From Sphaerisporangium krabiense (GTDB lineage: Bacteria > Actinomycetota > Actinomycetes > Streptosporangiales > Streptosporangiaceae), in the NCBI RefSeq assembly GCF_014200435.1, contig NZ_JACHBR010000001.1, forward strand, positions 1,798,001 through 1,862,000: a stretch of 64,000 nt of DNA, read 5' to 3'. The notes under the pieces are model-generated. The model saw nothing but the letters and a program-made list of their open reading frames with translations. It ran no database searches and had not been told where the DNA came from. Positions 25,194-34,061 of the stretch are shown here, piece by piece (positions within the stretch are counted from its first letter, which is position 1; each line of letters begins with the position of its first letter). The translations under genes were made by a program, and so were the position numbers.

Positions 25194-26368
25194 TACCCGC
25201 CGTCGCCCTCACCGGTCCGGTCGTCGATCTCGCGCGCCCGCGGGGTCTGCGGCGCGCCGCTCCTGGTCCGTCCCAGCTTGCCCGCCTTGACCGACGCGGC
25301 CAGCACGTCGCAGATCAGCCGCACCCCGAGCAGCGATGTCACGTCCGAGCTGTCATACGGCGGCGACACCTCCACGACCTCCATGCCGAGCAGACCTTCG
25401 GCGGCGAAGCGGCGCACCAGCTTGAGCGCCTCGCGCGGGTAGAGCCCGCCGGGCTCGGGCCAGCCGGTGCCGGGCGCGAACCCGGGGTCGATGGCGTCGA
25501 TGTCGAACGACAGGAACACGCCCTGCGCGCCGTTGCTCCAGGCCACCTCCAGCGCCAGGTCGGCGACCGCGTCCAGGCCGTGTTCCTCCAGGTCCTCGAC
25601 GGTGATCACCACCGAGCCGCCCTCGCGTGCCTCCAGCACGCCGGGCCTTGGCACCTGCCAGCCGCCGATGCCGATCTGCACGAGGTTGCCCATGTCGAAA
25701 TGCAGTTCGTGGGCCGCCCAGTACCACGGGGTGGTGTGCATGCGTTCGTCGAGGTCGCGTTTCTGGGTGTCCAGGTGGCGGTCGAAGTGAATGACGCCGA
25801 TCTTGCGGCCGAACGCGTTCATGACCCCTCTGGCGGTGGGGAACCCGATCGAGTGGTCGCCGCCGAGGATGACCGGGAAGACGCCGTGGGACACGATGTG
25901 CTCGATGCCCTTGGTGATCTGGTCGAAGGCCTTCTCGATGTTCGCCGGGGTGATGAAGATGTCGCCCACGTCGACGATGTCGAGTTGTTCGCGCAGGTCC
26001 ACGCCGTGCTCGTAGTAGTACGGCGAATAGAGGGAGGAGATGCTGCGCATGCCCTCCGGCCCGAAACGGGGTCCGGGGCGATAGGTGGTGCCGGTGTCGA
26101 GCGGCACGCCGACCACCGCGACCTCGTGCTCGCCGACCAGGGTGACGTCCTCCAGGTACGGGGCCTTGAGAAACGTCTTGATGCCCGAGAAATGCGGTAT
26201 CTCGCCGCGCTGGAACGTCGAGGCCAGTTCCTTGTCCTGGATGGAGTCCGCCGGCGGCAGGCCCAGACGGTGTATGCGCCGGAGCTCCTCCTGGTATTTG
26301 CGGTCGGTCAACTCGCCCTCAAGGCGCTTGGCCCGCTCGCCGATCAGGTCTTCCGGATCGATGCCCAT
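25193..26368 (-). CDS. Agmatinase-family ureohydrolase with long N-terminal extension
   Basis: The product is 391 aa, against 290-320 for ordinary agmatinases. The extra 80 residues at the N-terminus are helical and charged. Metal-binding motifs are GGDHS, FDRHLDT (the usual D-A-H-x-D with Arg in place of Ala) and SFDIDAIDP. Other distinctive segments are ERMHTTPWYWAAHEL and IGIGGWQVPRPGV. Length and the N-terminal extension recall nickel-dependent guanidine hydrolase (GdmH) rather than agmatinase, but guanidinobutyrase and related enzymes stay possible. It hydrolyses a guanidino group to urea. It sits in the leftward operon with MeaB and ends on a permease start. Confidence 0.85.
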   Translation of the reverse strand: MGIDPEDLIGERAKRLEGELTDRKYQEELRRIHRLGLPPADSIQDKELASTFQRGEIPHFSGIKTFLKAPYLEDVTLVGEHEVAVVGVPLDTGTTYRPGPRFGPEGMRSISSLYSPYYYEHGVDLREQLDIVDVGDIFITPANIEKAFDQITKGIEHIVSHGVFPVILGGDHSIGFPTARGVMNAFGRKIGVIHFDRHLDTQKRDLDERMHTTPWYWAAHELHFDMGNLVQIGIGGWQVPRPGVLEAREGGSVVITVEDLEEHGLDAVADLALEVAWSNGAQGVFLSFDIDAIDPGFAPGTGWPEPGGLYPREALKLVRRFAAEGLLGMEVVEVSPPYDSSDVTSLLGVRLICDVLAASVKAGKLGRTRSGAPQTPRAREIDDRTGEGDGG

Positions 26369-26452
26369 GAGCTGTTCTTGCGCGTGGCCCGGACAAGCGC
26401 ACCGCGCGGGAACGCCCGCATCACGGAAAGGATCTACCTACGCCATGGGACG

Positions 26453-27451
26453 TCACACCGTCGGACGAGCCGATCGGTTCAGGGCGGCGATGACGTCGTC
26501 GGCGGCGGTATAGAGGTCGACCTCGCCGGCGAGCAGCCGCCGCGCCAGCGCGTCGAGGCGGTCGTCGTGCGGGCCGGCGAATCGTGAGCGAAGCCGCGCC
26601 AGAGCGGCGCTCTCGATCTCCTCGCGTGCCCGGGTCAGCCGGCGGCGGTGGTCCTCGCCGGACTCCTCCAGGTGGGCCAGGTGCTTGTCCAGTGCGGTCA
26701 GCAGGTCGCCGGCGCCGTCGCCTCGGGTGGCGACCGTGGTCACTATCGGAGGCCGCCATGGCCCCTTCGCCACGCTCGTCATCGTGCGCAGTTCGCGGAC
26801 GGTCGCCTGGGCGCCTTCGTGGTCGGCCTTGTTGACCACGAAGACGTCGGCGATCTCCAGGATGCCCGCCTTGGCCGCCTGGACGTCGTCTCCCATTCCC
26901 GGGGCGAGCAGCACGACGGTGGTGTCGGCGAGCCTGGCGATGTCGACCTCGATCTGCCCGATGCCGACCGTCTCCAGCAGGATCACGTCACATCCGGCCG
27001 CCGCCAGCACCCGCAGCGCCTGGGGGGCGGCCCAGGCCAGCCCGCCCAGATGTCCCCGGCTGGACATGCTGCGGATGAAGACGTCCGGATCGGTGGCGTG
27101 GCCTCGCATGCGCACGCGGTCGCCGAGGAGCGCACCGCCGGTGAACGGGCTGGAGGGATCGACGGCGAGCACGCCCACCCGGTGGCCACGCCCGCGCAAC
27201 GCCGCGATGAGCATGTTCGTGGTGGTGGACTTCCCCACACCCGGCGCGCCGGTCAGGCCGATCACCCGTGCGCCGCACGGCCCGCCCGCGCCGGTCGCCA
27301 ACCGGGCCATGACCTGACGCAGCACCCCGTCCCGGCCGGGGACCGCAGCGGCGTCCTCGACCAGCGAGATCAGCCGCGCCACCGCGCGCGGGCTGCCCCG
27401 CCGCACCGCGTCGGCGAGCTCCTGGACATCCACGTTCCGCTCGGACGGCAC
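26453..27451 (-). CDS. meaB: MeaB/ArgK-type GTPase chaperone of B12-dependent mutases
   Basis: The product is 332 aa. The P-loop is GLTGAPGVGKSTTTN; switch regions include VDPSSPFTGGALLGDRVRM, and the mutase-chaperone signature MSSRGHLGG and ETVGIGQIEVDIA follow. The guanine-specificity motif is NKAD. MeaB proteins load and protect adenosylcobalamin mutases. The mutase genes lie 7 kb away in the same gene group, at 34062-36049, on the other strand. It lies in a leftward operon 19 bp after the aldo/keto reductase. Assignment to the mutase here is by family and proximity. Confidence 0.93.
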   Translation of the reverse strand: MPSERNVDVQELADAVRRGSPRAVARLISLVEDAAAVPGRDGVLRQVMARLATGAGGPCGARVIGLTGAPGVGKSTTTNMLIAALRGRGHRVGVLAVDPSSPFTGGALLGDRVRMRGHATDPDVFIRSMSSRGHLGGLAWAAPQALRVLAAAGCDVILLETVGIGQIEVDIARLADTTVVLLAPGMGDDVQAAKAGILEIADVFVVNKADHEGAQATVRELRTMTSVAKGPWRPPIVTTVATRGDGAGDLLTALDKHLAHLEESGEDHRRRLTRAREEIESAALARLRSRFAGPHDDRLDALARRLLAGEVDLYTAADDVIAALNRSARPTV

Positions 27452-27470
27452 CGGCGACCTCCCGCAAGCC

Positions 27471-28457
27471 TCAATCGTCCAGTAGCTGCATTCGGTCCGG
27501 CGCGTAGCGTTCGCCCATGACGGCGCCGGCGGGGACGGCGCCGGCGGCCGCCGCGATGTCCGCGGCGGTGAGCGTGACCGTGGCCGCCGCCAGGTTCTCC
27601 TCGAGGTGGGCGCGCGTGGTCGCCCCCTGGATCGGCACCACGTCGTCGCCCTGGGCGAGCAGCCAGGCCAGCGCGAGCTGGGCCGGTGTGATCTGCAGCC
27701 GGGTCGCCTGCTCGGTCAGGGCGTCGACGATCGCGAGGTTGTGCCGCAGGTTCGCCTCGGCGAAGCGGGGCTGGGCCACCCGGCGGAAGTCGTCGCCGTC
27801 GAAGTCGCCGACCGACCGGTACTTGCCGGTGAGGAAGCCGCGGCCGAGGGGCGAGTAGGGCACTATCCCGATGCCCAGCTCGCGGCACGGCCCGAGCTGG
27901 TCGTCCTCGATGTCGCGCGACCACAGCGACCATTCGTTCTGCAGCGTGGTGATCGGGTGTACCGCGTGGGCGCGCCGGATCGTCTCGGGGGACGCCTCCG
28001 AGAGCCCGATGCAGCGCACCTTGCCCTCGGCGACGAGTTCGGCGAGCGCGCCGACGGTGTCCTCGATCGGCACCGCCGGATCTACGCGATGCTGCTGGTA
28101 GAGGTCGATGTGGTCGACGCCGAGGCGTCGCAGCGACGCCTCGCAGGCCGAGCGGACGTAGTCGGGCCGGCCGCAGACGCCGGTCGTCTGGCCGCCGCGC
28201 CGCACCACGCCGAACTTGGTGGCGAGCACGACCTGGTCGCGGCGGCCGGCGATCGCCCGGCCGACCAGCTCCTCGTTCGAGCCCGAGCCGTACGCGTCGG
28301 CGGTGTCGAGCAGGGTCACGCCGAGGTCCAGCGCGCGGTGGATGGTGGCGAGGGACTCGGAGGCGTCGTGGGCGCCGTAGTAGTCGCTCATCGCCATGCA
28401 TCCCAGGCCGAGGGCGCTGACCTCGAGCGGGCCGAGACGCCGGAGCGGCATTGTCAT
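27471..28457 (-). CDS. Aldo/keto reductase
   Basis: The ATG overlaps the nitrilase-family stop (ATGA), giving 328 aa. The TIM-barrel reductase motifs are [13 protein letters not shown], the catalytic Asp/Tyr segment [14 protein letters not shown], Lys in VLATKFGV and the QQHRVD block after strand 4, plus the NADPH-binding [16 protein letters not shown]-like end ([12 protein letters not shown]). It is related to YakC/IolS-type pyridoxal and aldehyde reductases. It stands between the nitrilase-like enzyme and MeaB in the leftward operon; the carbonyl substrate is unknown. Confidence 0.92.
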   Translation of the reverse strand: MTMPLRRLGPLEVSALGLGCMAMSDYYGAHDASESLATIHRALDLGVTLLDTADAYGSGSNEELVGRAIAGRRDQVVLATKFGVVRRGGQTTGVCGRPDYVRSACEASLRRLGVDHIDLYQQHRVDPAVPIEDTVGALAELVAEGKVRCIGLSEASPETIRRAHAVHPITTLQNEWSLWSRDIEDDQLGPCRELGIGIVPYSPLGRGFLTGKYRSVGDFDGDDFRRVAQPRFAEANLRHNLAIVDALTEQATRLQITPAQLALAWLLAQGDDVVPIQGATTRAHLEENLAAATVTLTAADIAAAAGAVPAGAVMGERYAPDRMQLLDD

Positions 28458-29344
28458 GTCGAGGCCTTTCCGCTCAGCGTCGTGGCCGGGTCCGACAGCG
28501 GCGCGGTGATCGGTGCGTACAGCTCCGGCCTGCGGTCGCGGAACAGGGTCAGGTAGCGGCGCTGCGCCGAGAGCTGCTCGGCCACCAGGGTGGCGCGGAT
28601 GCCCTCCTCGCGGTCGCTGCCCGAAGCGGCGAGGGTGCTGCCGTCGGGGGCCGCGATCGCGCTGTGCCCGAAGAAGACCTGGCCGTCGTCGGTGCCGGTC
28701 CGGTTGCAGCCGGCGAAGAACAGCGCGTTCTCCATCGCCCGGGTCGCGCAGCGGGCGATGATGCTGCCTTCCGGCACCCGGCCCGGCTGCACCGCGGCCG
28801 CCCACAGCGACAGGATGATCTCGGCGCCGTCGAGCGCCTGGACGCGGGCCAGTTCGGGGAACCGGACGTCGTAGCACAGCTGGAGCCCGATCCTGCCGAG
28901 CGAGGTGGGGTAGGTGGCGACGCGGTCGCCGGGCACGTAGTACTCCTTCTCGTCCCGGCAGGCGTGCACCTTGTGCTGCACGCCGACGAGCGCGCCGCTC
29001 GGATCGATCAGCACGGCGGCGTTGTACAACAGTTCGGGGATCCGCGGGTGCCGCTGCGAGATCCCGGCCACCACGTGCGCTCCGGACCGCCGGGCCGCGT
29101 CGGCCAGCCGCTCGGTGGTCGGGCCGGGGATCGTCTCGGACGCGGCGTACAGGCGGCGGGCGTAGTCGTCGTCGCGCGCGGACCGCACGTACCCGGTGTT
29201 GCTCAGCTCGGGGAAGACCACCAGCTCGGCGCCGTGCCGGTCCGCTTCGGCGATCACCAGCTCGGCCATCCGCTCGGCGTTGCGCTCCGGCGCGAGCATC
29301 TCACTGCTGAACTGCACGAGCGAGAGCTGTACTTTCTCCTTCAC
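28454..29344 (-). CDS. Nitrilase-superfamily amidohydrolase
   Basis: The product is 296 aa. The catalytic triad is visible: Glu46 ([11 protein letters not shown]), Lys125 (VQHKVH) and Cys157 ([14 protein letters not shown]). The family hydrolyses C-N bonds through a thioester; the C-Y-D-x-R-F-P-E pattern fits the carbon-nitrogen hydrolase branches that act on amides (omega-amidase/N-carbamoylase-like) rather than true nitrilases. It is the first gene of the leftward operon and divergent from an amidase across 73 bp that carries the candidate operator. Confidence 0.9.
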   Translation of the reverse strand: MKEKVQLSLVQFSSEMLAPERNAERMAELVIAEADRHGAELVVFPELSNTGYVRSARDDDYARRLYAASETIPGPTTERLADAARRSGAHVVAGISQRHPRIPELLYNAAVLIDPSGALVGVQHKVHACRDEKEYYVPGDRVATYPTSLGRIGLQLCYDVRFPELARVQALDGAEIILSLWAAAVQPGRVPEGSIIARCATRAMENALFFAGCNRTGTDDGQVFFGHSAIAAPDGSTLAASGSDREEGIRATLVAEQLSAQRRYLTLFRDRRPELYAPITAPLSDPATTLSGKAST

Positions 29345-29417
29345 GGCACCCCCTTCTCCGCCAAACCATATCGCGATACCTTCGTTTCATCTAGTGGTCT
29401 ACCCAGAGGAGGCGCCG
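29345..29417. promoter_or_regulatory. Divergent control region with candidate IclR operator
   Basis: The 73 bp between the nitrilase-family and amidase genes hold a perfect palindrome TATCGCGATA (29369-29378) and, on the minus strand at 29374-29389, TGAAACGAAGGTATCG. The latter matches a site before the mutase gene (34037-34052) at 15 of 16 positions. Binding by the IclR protein is inferred. Confidence 0.5.
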
Positions 29418-30827
29418 ATGCGGCCAGAAGAGGCGGTGCGTGCCTCGGCCGGCACCTTGGTCGCGGCATATCGCAGCGGCCGGACGAGCCCCGTCGAGGT
29501 GACGCGGGCCGTGCTCGATCGCATCGGACGCGACAACCCGGCGCTGCGCGCCTACTGCCTGGTGGACGAGCACCGTGCTCTGGCCCAGGCCGAGGCGTCC
29601 CACCGGCGGTGGCGGCGCGGCGAGGCCCTCGGCCCGCTGGACGGGGTGCCGACCTCGATCAAGGACCTGTTCCTCACCGCCGGCTGGCCGACCCGGCGCG
29701 GCTCACAGCGCGTCGACGCCGACCAGCCGTGGACGGTGGACAGCCCGGTCGCGGCGCGGTTGCGCGAGGCGGGCGCCGTGCTGCTCGGGAAGACCACCAC
29801 CCCGGAGTTCGGCTGGAAGGCGGTCACCGACAACCCCATCGACGGGGTGACCAGGAACCCGATCGATCCCCGCCTGACCGCGGGGGGATCCAGCGGCGGC
29901 AGCGGCGCCGCCCTCGCCGCCGGGATGGGGGCGCTCTCGGTGGCGACCGACGCCGCCGGGTCGACCCGCATCCCCGCCGCGTTCTGCGGGGTCGTCGGCC
30001 TGAAGCCCACCTACGGACGCATCCCCCTCTACCCGGGCAGCGACCTCGGGTGGCTCGGGTGCGCGGGGCCGATGGCGCGAACCGTCGGCGACGTCGCGGC
30101 CCTTCTCGACGTGCTGGCCGGCCCGGACGACCGCGACCCGAACGCGATGCCGCCGCCCACCGGCTCCTACCGCGCCGGGATGCGGCGTCCGGTGCGCGGG
30201 CTGCGCGCCGCCTACTCCCCCACGCTGGGGTACGCCGAGGTCGACCCTGAGGTCGCGAAGGTGGTCGAGACCGCGGTGGCCGCCCTGGGCGACGCCGGCG
30301 TGCTGGTCCAGGCGGCCGATCCGCCGTTCTCCGACCCGCTGGACGTCTTCACCGTGCTGTGGTCGACCGGCATGGCGCCACTGCTGCGTTCGCAACTGGG
30401 CGGTTCGCCGCACGGCATCGACCCGGGCCTGGCGGAGCTGATCGAGCAGGGCTCCCGTTACTCGGTCACCGACCATCTCGCCGCGCGCCGGGCCGCGCTC
30501 GACATCGGTACCGCGATGGGCGCGTTCCACCGCGATCACGACGTGCTGCTCACCCCGACGGTGCCGATCGAGCCGTTCGCGGCCGGTCACGACGTGCCGC
30601 CGGGGAGCTCCGCGCGCAGTTGGCTGGAGTGGACGCCCTTCACGTTGCCGTTCAGCCTGTCACAGCAACCGGCGCTGAGCGTGCCGGCCGGCGTGACGTC
30701 CCGCGGCCTGCCGGTGGGGTTGCAGATCGTCGGGGCCCGGCACGCCGAGGACCTGGTGCTCGCCGTCGGCGCCGCGGTCGAGCAGGCGCTCGGGTCCACG
30801 GCGGGCCCGGCCGGTCATTGTGCCTGA
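29418..30827 (+). CDS. Amidase-signature family hydrolase
   Basis: The start is the ATG (MRPEEAVRA) with GAGGAGG upstream; the product is 469 aa. The Ser-cisSer-Lys triad is visible: Lys82 (TSIKDLF), the cis-Ser at 158/159 (AGGSSGGSGAAL) and nucleophile Ser182 (DAAGSTRIPAAF). The family hydrolyses amides or aryl amides to acid and ammonia. With the nitrilase-like gene divergent and the CoA ligase next, this is a probable entry step of the pathway. The next gene begins 62 bp later. The specific amide is unknown. Confidence 0.93.
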   Translation: MRPEEAVRASAGTLVAAYRSGRTSPVEVTRAVLDRIGRDNPALRAYCLVDEHRALAQAEASHRRWRRGEALGPLDGVPTSIKDLFLTAGWPTRRGSQRVDADQPWTVDSPVAARLREAGAVLLGKTTTPEFGWKAVTDNPIDGVTRNPIDPRLTAGGSSGGSGAALAAGMGALSVATDAAGSTRIPAAFCGVVGLKPTYGRIPLYPGSDLGWLGCAGPMARTVGDVAALLDVLAGPDDRDPNAMPPPTGSYRAGMRRPVRGLRAAYSPTLGYAEVDPEVAKVVETAVAALGDAGVLVQAADPPFSDPLDVFTVLWSTGMAPLLRSQLGGSPHGIDPGLAELIEQGSRYSVTDHLAARRAALDIGTAMGAFHRDHDVLLTPTVPIEPFAAGHDVPPGSSARSWLEWTPFTLPFSLSQQPALSVPAGVTSRGLPVGLQIVGARHAEDLVLAVGAAVEQALGSTAGPAGHCA

Positions 30828-30837
30828 GCGGGCTTCC

Positions 30838-30889
30838 CAGTATCGTTCTGCGAAACAGACAAACTGCACAATGAAACGAGGGGACTGTT
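30838..30889 (+). promoter_or_regulatory. Control region of the acyl-CoA ligase operon with candidate operator
   Basis: The gap holds TGAAACGA at 30872-30879 and, 30 bp upstream, GTATCGTTCTGCGAAACAG, which contains both half elements of the shared motif. The SD-like GAGGGG that follows positions the ligase start. Confidence 0.45.
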
Positions 30890-32440
30890 CTGGACATCGC
30901 GTACCTCCTTCGTAGAGCCGCCCGGATGTACCAGGATGTGCTCGCGGTCGACGACGGCCGGACCGCACGCACGCACGCGGAGCTCATCGCCCGAGGCGAA
31001 CGCCTGGCGAACGGGCTGGACCGCGTGGGCATCCCACCTGGCGCGGCGGTCGGCATCCTGTCCGGGAACCGCACGGAATACGTGGAGGCGGACGTCGCCC
31101 TGGCACTCGGGCGGCGGGTGCGAGTCGCGCTCAACGCGCGGCTGCACCTGGACGACTTCCGCTACATGGCCGCGGACGCCGGTCTGGCCGCGCTGTTCTA
31201 CTCGGCCGAGTTCGAGGAGCACGCCGCGGTGCTGGCCGAGGAGTCCGGCGTGCTGCCCATCGCCTTCGACGCCGTCGCCGACGGACCGGGCGAAGGACAC
31301 AGCATCGAGTCACTCGCCGCGGACGCGCCGGGGGACGCCCGGGTCCGCGACACCGACCCCGAGGGCGTCGCCTGGATCTCCTACACCTCGGGCACCACCG
31401 GCCGGCCCAAGGGGGTCGTGCTCTCGCACCAGGCGATCCGGGAGGTCGCGCTCAACCTGCTGCTGGAGCTCGGCCCGGTCGTCCCCGGGGAGCAGATCGT
31501 GCTCACCCAACCCATCTCCCACGGCGCCGGGTACTTCGTGCTGCCGTACCTGATGTCCGGCGCGGGCGTGTATGTCATGCGGCATTTCGACCCCGAGCAG
31601 GTGTGGCGCCTCTCGCGCAACCCGGCCATGCGCACCTTGAAGGCCGTGCCCACCATGCTCGAGGCCATCCTCGCCGCCGAGCCGGCCGCCGGCCGCGCCG
31701 CGGACTGGGGCTTCGAGTCCATCGTGTACGGCGCGTCCGGCATCGCCCCCGCGCTGCTGAACCTCGCGGTGGAGCGCTTCGGCCCCACGCTGGTGCAGGA
31801 CTACGGCCAGTCCGAGGCGCCGGTCACCATCACCTGCCTGCAGAAGCGCGATCACCTCGATCCGTCGGCGCGGCTGTCGGCCGGCCGGCCGTGGCGCAGC
31901 GTCGCGGTGGAGGTCCGCGACGGCGACGGAGCCCCGGTGGGCCCCGGCGAACTGGGCGAGGTCTACGTGCGGGGCAGGCATCTGATGACCGGCTATCACG
32001 GAAAGCCGGCCGAGACCGGCGAGGTGCTGCGCGACGGCTGGCTGCGCACCAAGGACCTCGCGGTCACCGACGAGCGTGGCTTCGTGTTCCTGCGCGGGCG
32101 CCGCGACGAAATGATCAACACCGGAGGGTTCAACGTGGCGCCTCGTGAGGTCGAGGACGTGCTGGCGACCTTCAGGAACGTGGAGGAGGTCGTGGTGCTG
32201 GGCATGCCGGACGAGCGCTGGGGGGACGCGGTGACCGCGGTGGTGCGCCCGGCCGCGGGCACCCGGCTCGACGTCGAGGAACTGCTGGCGTTCGCCCGGC
32301 CGCGCCTGGGGATCCGCGTGCCCAGGCGCGTGGCGGTCTGGTCGCGGATTCCGCGCAACGCCTACGGCAAGGTGGACCGCAATGCCATCCGCGCGGCCCT
32401 GGAGGGGTCCGGCCAGTCGGCGGAGTCGGTCCATGGCTGA
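30890..32440 (+). CDS. Acyl-CoA synthetase (AMP-forming), probable CTG start
   Basis: I place the start at CTG (30890) because homologous N-terminal sequence LDIAYLLRRAARMY precedes the first ATG at 30926, an in-frame stop lies just upstream, and GAGGGG is 7 bp away. The product is 516 aa. The AMP/P-loop motif is YTSGTTGRPKGVVLS (about 164-178), the A5-type block reads VQDYGQSEAPVT, the A8 region GWLRTKDLAVTDERGF, then RRDEMINTGGFNVAP and the C-terminal catalytic Lys in AYGKVDR. It activates a carboxylic acid to its CoA thioester, plausibly the acid released by the amidase. The next gene overlaps its stop. Confidence 0.92.
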   Translation: MDIAYLLRRAARMYQDVLAVDDGRTARTHAELIARGERLANGLDRVGIPPGAAVGILSGNRTEYVEADVALALGRRVRVALNARLHLDDFRYMAADAGLAALFYSAEFEEHAAVLAEESGVLPIAFDAVADGPGEGHSIESLAADAPGDARVRDTDPEGVAWISYTSGTTGRPKGVVLSHQAIREVALNLLLELGPVVPGEQIVLTQPISHGAGYFVLPYLMSGAGVYVMRHFDPEQVWRLSRNPAMRTLKAVPTMLEAILAAEPAAGRAADWGFESIVYGASGIAPALLNLAVERFGPTLVQDYGQSEAPVTITCLQKRDHLDPSARLSAGRPWRSVAVEVRDGDGAPVGPGELGEVYVRGRHLMTGYHGKPAETGEVLRDGWLRTKDLAVTDERGFVFLRGRRDEMINTGGFNVAPREVEDVLATFRNVEEVVVLGMPDERWGDAVTAVVRPAAGTRLDVEELLAFARPRLGIRVPRRVAVWSRIPRNAYGKVDRNAIRAALEGSGQSAESVHG

Positions 32441-33611
32441 GGACGTGGTGGTCGCCGGCGTGGGCATGCACCCCTTCGGCCGGTATCCCGACCGGTCCCT
32501 GAAGGACCTGGCCCGGGTGGCCGGGTTGCGTGCGCTGCTCGACGCCGGCATCGGGCCGCGGCGCGTGCGGATGGTGTACTCGTCCAACGCGATGGCCGGC
32601 ATGTTGCAGGGCCAGGAGATGGTGCGCGGGCAGACCGTGCTGCGCGAGATCGGGATCGAGGGCGTGCCGGTCGTCAACGTCGAGAACGCCTGCGCGGGTG
32701 GCTCGACCGCGTTCGCCCAGGCCGTCATGGCGATCCGGTCGGGCGCGGCCGACGTCGTGCTGGCGCTCGGCTTCGAGAAGATGTTCGTCGCCGACCGATC
32801 CCGGACGCTGGACGCGCTGGAGTCGGCCGCCGATCTCGACGTCGTCGCCGGTCTCGGCATCCAGTTCACCGCCGTGTACGGGCTGCGGCTGCGGCTGCGG
32901 CTGGCCGACGGGTCGATCACCCGGCGGGACCTGGCCGAGGTCTCGGTGAAGAGCCACGCGAACGGCGCCCGCAACCCGTACGCGCAGCACCAGGTGACCG
33001 TCACCGCGGAACAGGTGCTGGAGTCCCGGTGCATCGCGGATCCGCTGACCCTGCTGATGTGCAGTTCCATCTGCGACGGCGCGGCGGCCGTGGTGCTGGC
33101 CCGCAGCGGGGTGCTGTCGCAACCCGGGCGCCCGACGGTGCGCGTCCTGGCCTCGGCGTCCGGATCCGGCTTCACCCTGGACCCGGCCGGCGGCCCCTCG
33201 GGCGCGACCCTGTGCGCGGAGCGGGCCTACGAGCAGGCGGGAGTCGGACCCGGCGACGTGAACGTCGCCGAGGTGCACGACGCCATGGCGCCGGCCGAAC
33301 TGCTCTACTCCGAGGCGCTGGGCTTCTGCCCTCCCGGCGACGGGGCCCGGTTCTTCCGCAGCGGCGCGACCGCCCTGGACGGCCGCCTGCCGATCAACCC
33401 CAGCGGCGGGCTGGCCTCGCGCGGGCATCCGGTCGGGGCCACCGGGCTGGCCCAGCTGGCCGAGCTGACCTGGCAGTTGCGGGGCGAGGCCGGCGAGCGG
33501 CAGGTCCGCCGTCCGCGCATCGCGCTGGCGCAGAACAGCGGCGGCTGGCTGGAGGGAGAGTCGGCCGCGGTCAACGTCCACCTTCTGGAACGGATGGAAC
33601 CATGGATCTAG
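32433..33611 (+). CDS. Thiolase-family acyl-CoA acyltransferase (SCP-x-like)
   Basis: The ATG overlaps the ligase stop by eight bases; the product is 392 aa. Cys87 in VENACAGGS occupies the acyl-accepting cysteine position, the HDAMAP segment near 283 and GHPVGATG near 332 supply the two catalytic His-containing loops. It resembles lipid-transfer-type thiolases that work with a DUF35 partner, present as the next gene with a 10-bp overlap. It should cleave a 3-ketoacyl-CoA or perform a retro-aldol reaction; the retained Cys favours thiolysis. Confidence 0.9.
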   Translation: MAEDVVVAGVGMHPFGRYPDRSLKDLARVAGLRALLDAGIGPRRVRMVYSSNAMAGMLQGQEMVRGQTVLREIGIEGVPVVNVENACAGGSTAFAQAVMAIRSGAADVVLALGFEKMFVADRSRTLDALESAADLDVVAGLGIQFTAVYGLRLRLRLADGSITRRDLAEVSVKSHANGARNPYAQHQVTVTAEQVLESRCIADPLTLLMCSSICDGAAAVVLARSGVLSQPGRPTVRVLASASGSGFTLDPAGGPSGATLCAERAYEQAGVGPGDVNVAEVHDAMAPAELLYSEALGFCPPGDGARFFRSGATALDGRLPINPSGGLASRGHPVGATGLAQLAELTWQLRGEAGERQVRRPRIALAQNSGGWLEGESAAVNVHLLERMEPWI

Positions 33612-34039
33612 CAGCTGCACTCGACTGCGCCCCGACCGGCGAGCGTCCGCGATTCGATCTCGCGGCCGGCGCGCTGGTCGGGGGCCGCTGCGCGGACTGC
33701 GGCGGCACGGCGTGGCCGGCCCGCGCGGTGTGCCATCGCTGCGGTGGCGCGGACGTGCGGCTCGGCGCCTTCTCCCGTACCGGCACGCTGGTGAGCTGCA
33801 CCCGCGTCATGGTCTCCCGCCCCGGGCTGGAGGCGCCGTACGTGCTGGGACAGGTGCGGGTCGACGACGGGCCGGTGGTGTTCGGCCAGATCCTCGGCCT
33901 GGACGATACGGAGATGGTGCCCTGCCCGGTCACCGTGCGGGTGGACGCGGCCCGGTACTGGTTCACCCCCGATCCGGGGCCGGACCGGCCGCAGGACGAT
34001 GCGGGCTTGCACGCGCCGACCGACGAGCGGCAGAATTGA
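33602..34039 (+). CDS. DUF35 OB-fold / zinc-ribbon partner protein
   Basis: The product is 145 aa. The N-terminal rubredoxin-like zinc ribbon has Cys30, Cys33, Cys44 and Cys47 (GRCADCGGTAWP, VCHRCGG), followed by an OB-fold domain (GTLVSCTRVMVS, PYVLGQVRVDDGPVVFGQI). Such proteins pair with SCP-x-type thiolases and HMG-CoA or steroid retro-aldolases, aiding CoA-thioester binding. The 10-bp overlap with the thiolase gene implies a complex between the two. Confidence 0.9.
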   Translation: MDLAAALDCAPTGERPRFDLAAGALVGGRCADCGGTAWPARAVCHRCGGADVRLGAFSRTGTLVSCTRVMVSRPGLEAPYVLGQVRVDDGPVVFGQILGLDDTEMVPCPVTVRVDAARYWFTPDPGPDRPQDDAGLHAPTDERQN

Positions 34040-34052
34040 AACGACGGTATCG
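34037..34052 (+). promoter_or_regulatory. Candidate IclR operator before the mutase genes
   Basis: TGAAACGACGGTATCG matches the site in the amidase/nitrilase gap at 15 of 16 positions. It sits 10 bp before the mutase ATG; a TATCGG in it could serve as a -10 giving a nearly leaderless transcript. This is inference. Confidence 0.45.
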
Positions 34053-34061
34053 GTAAACGAA

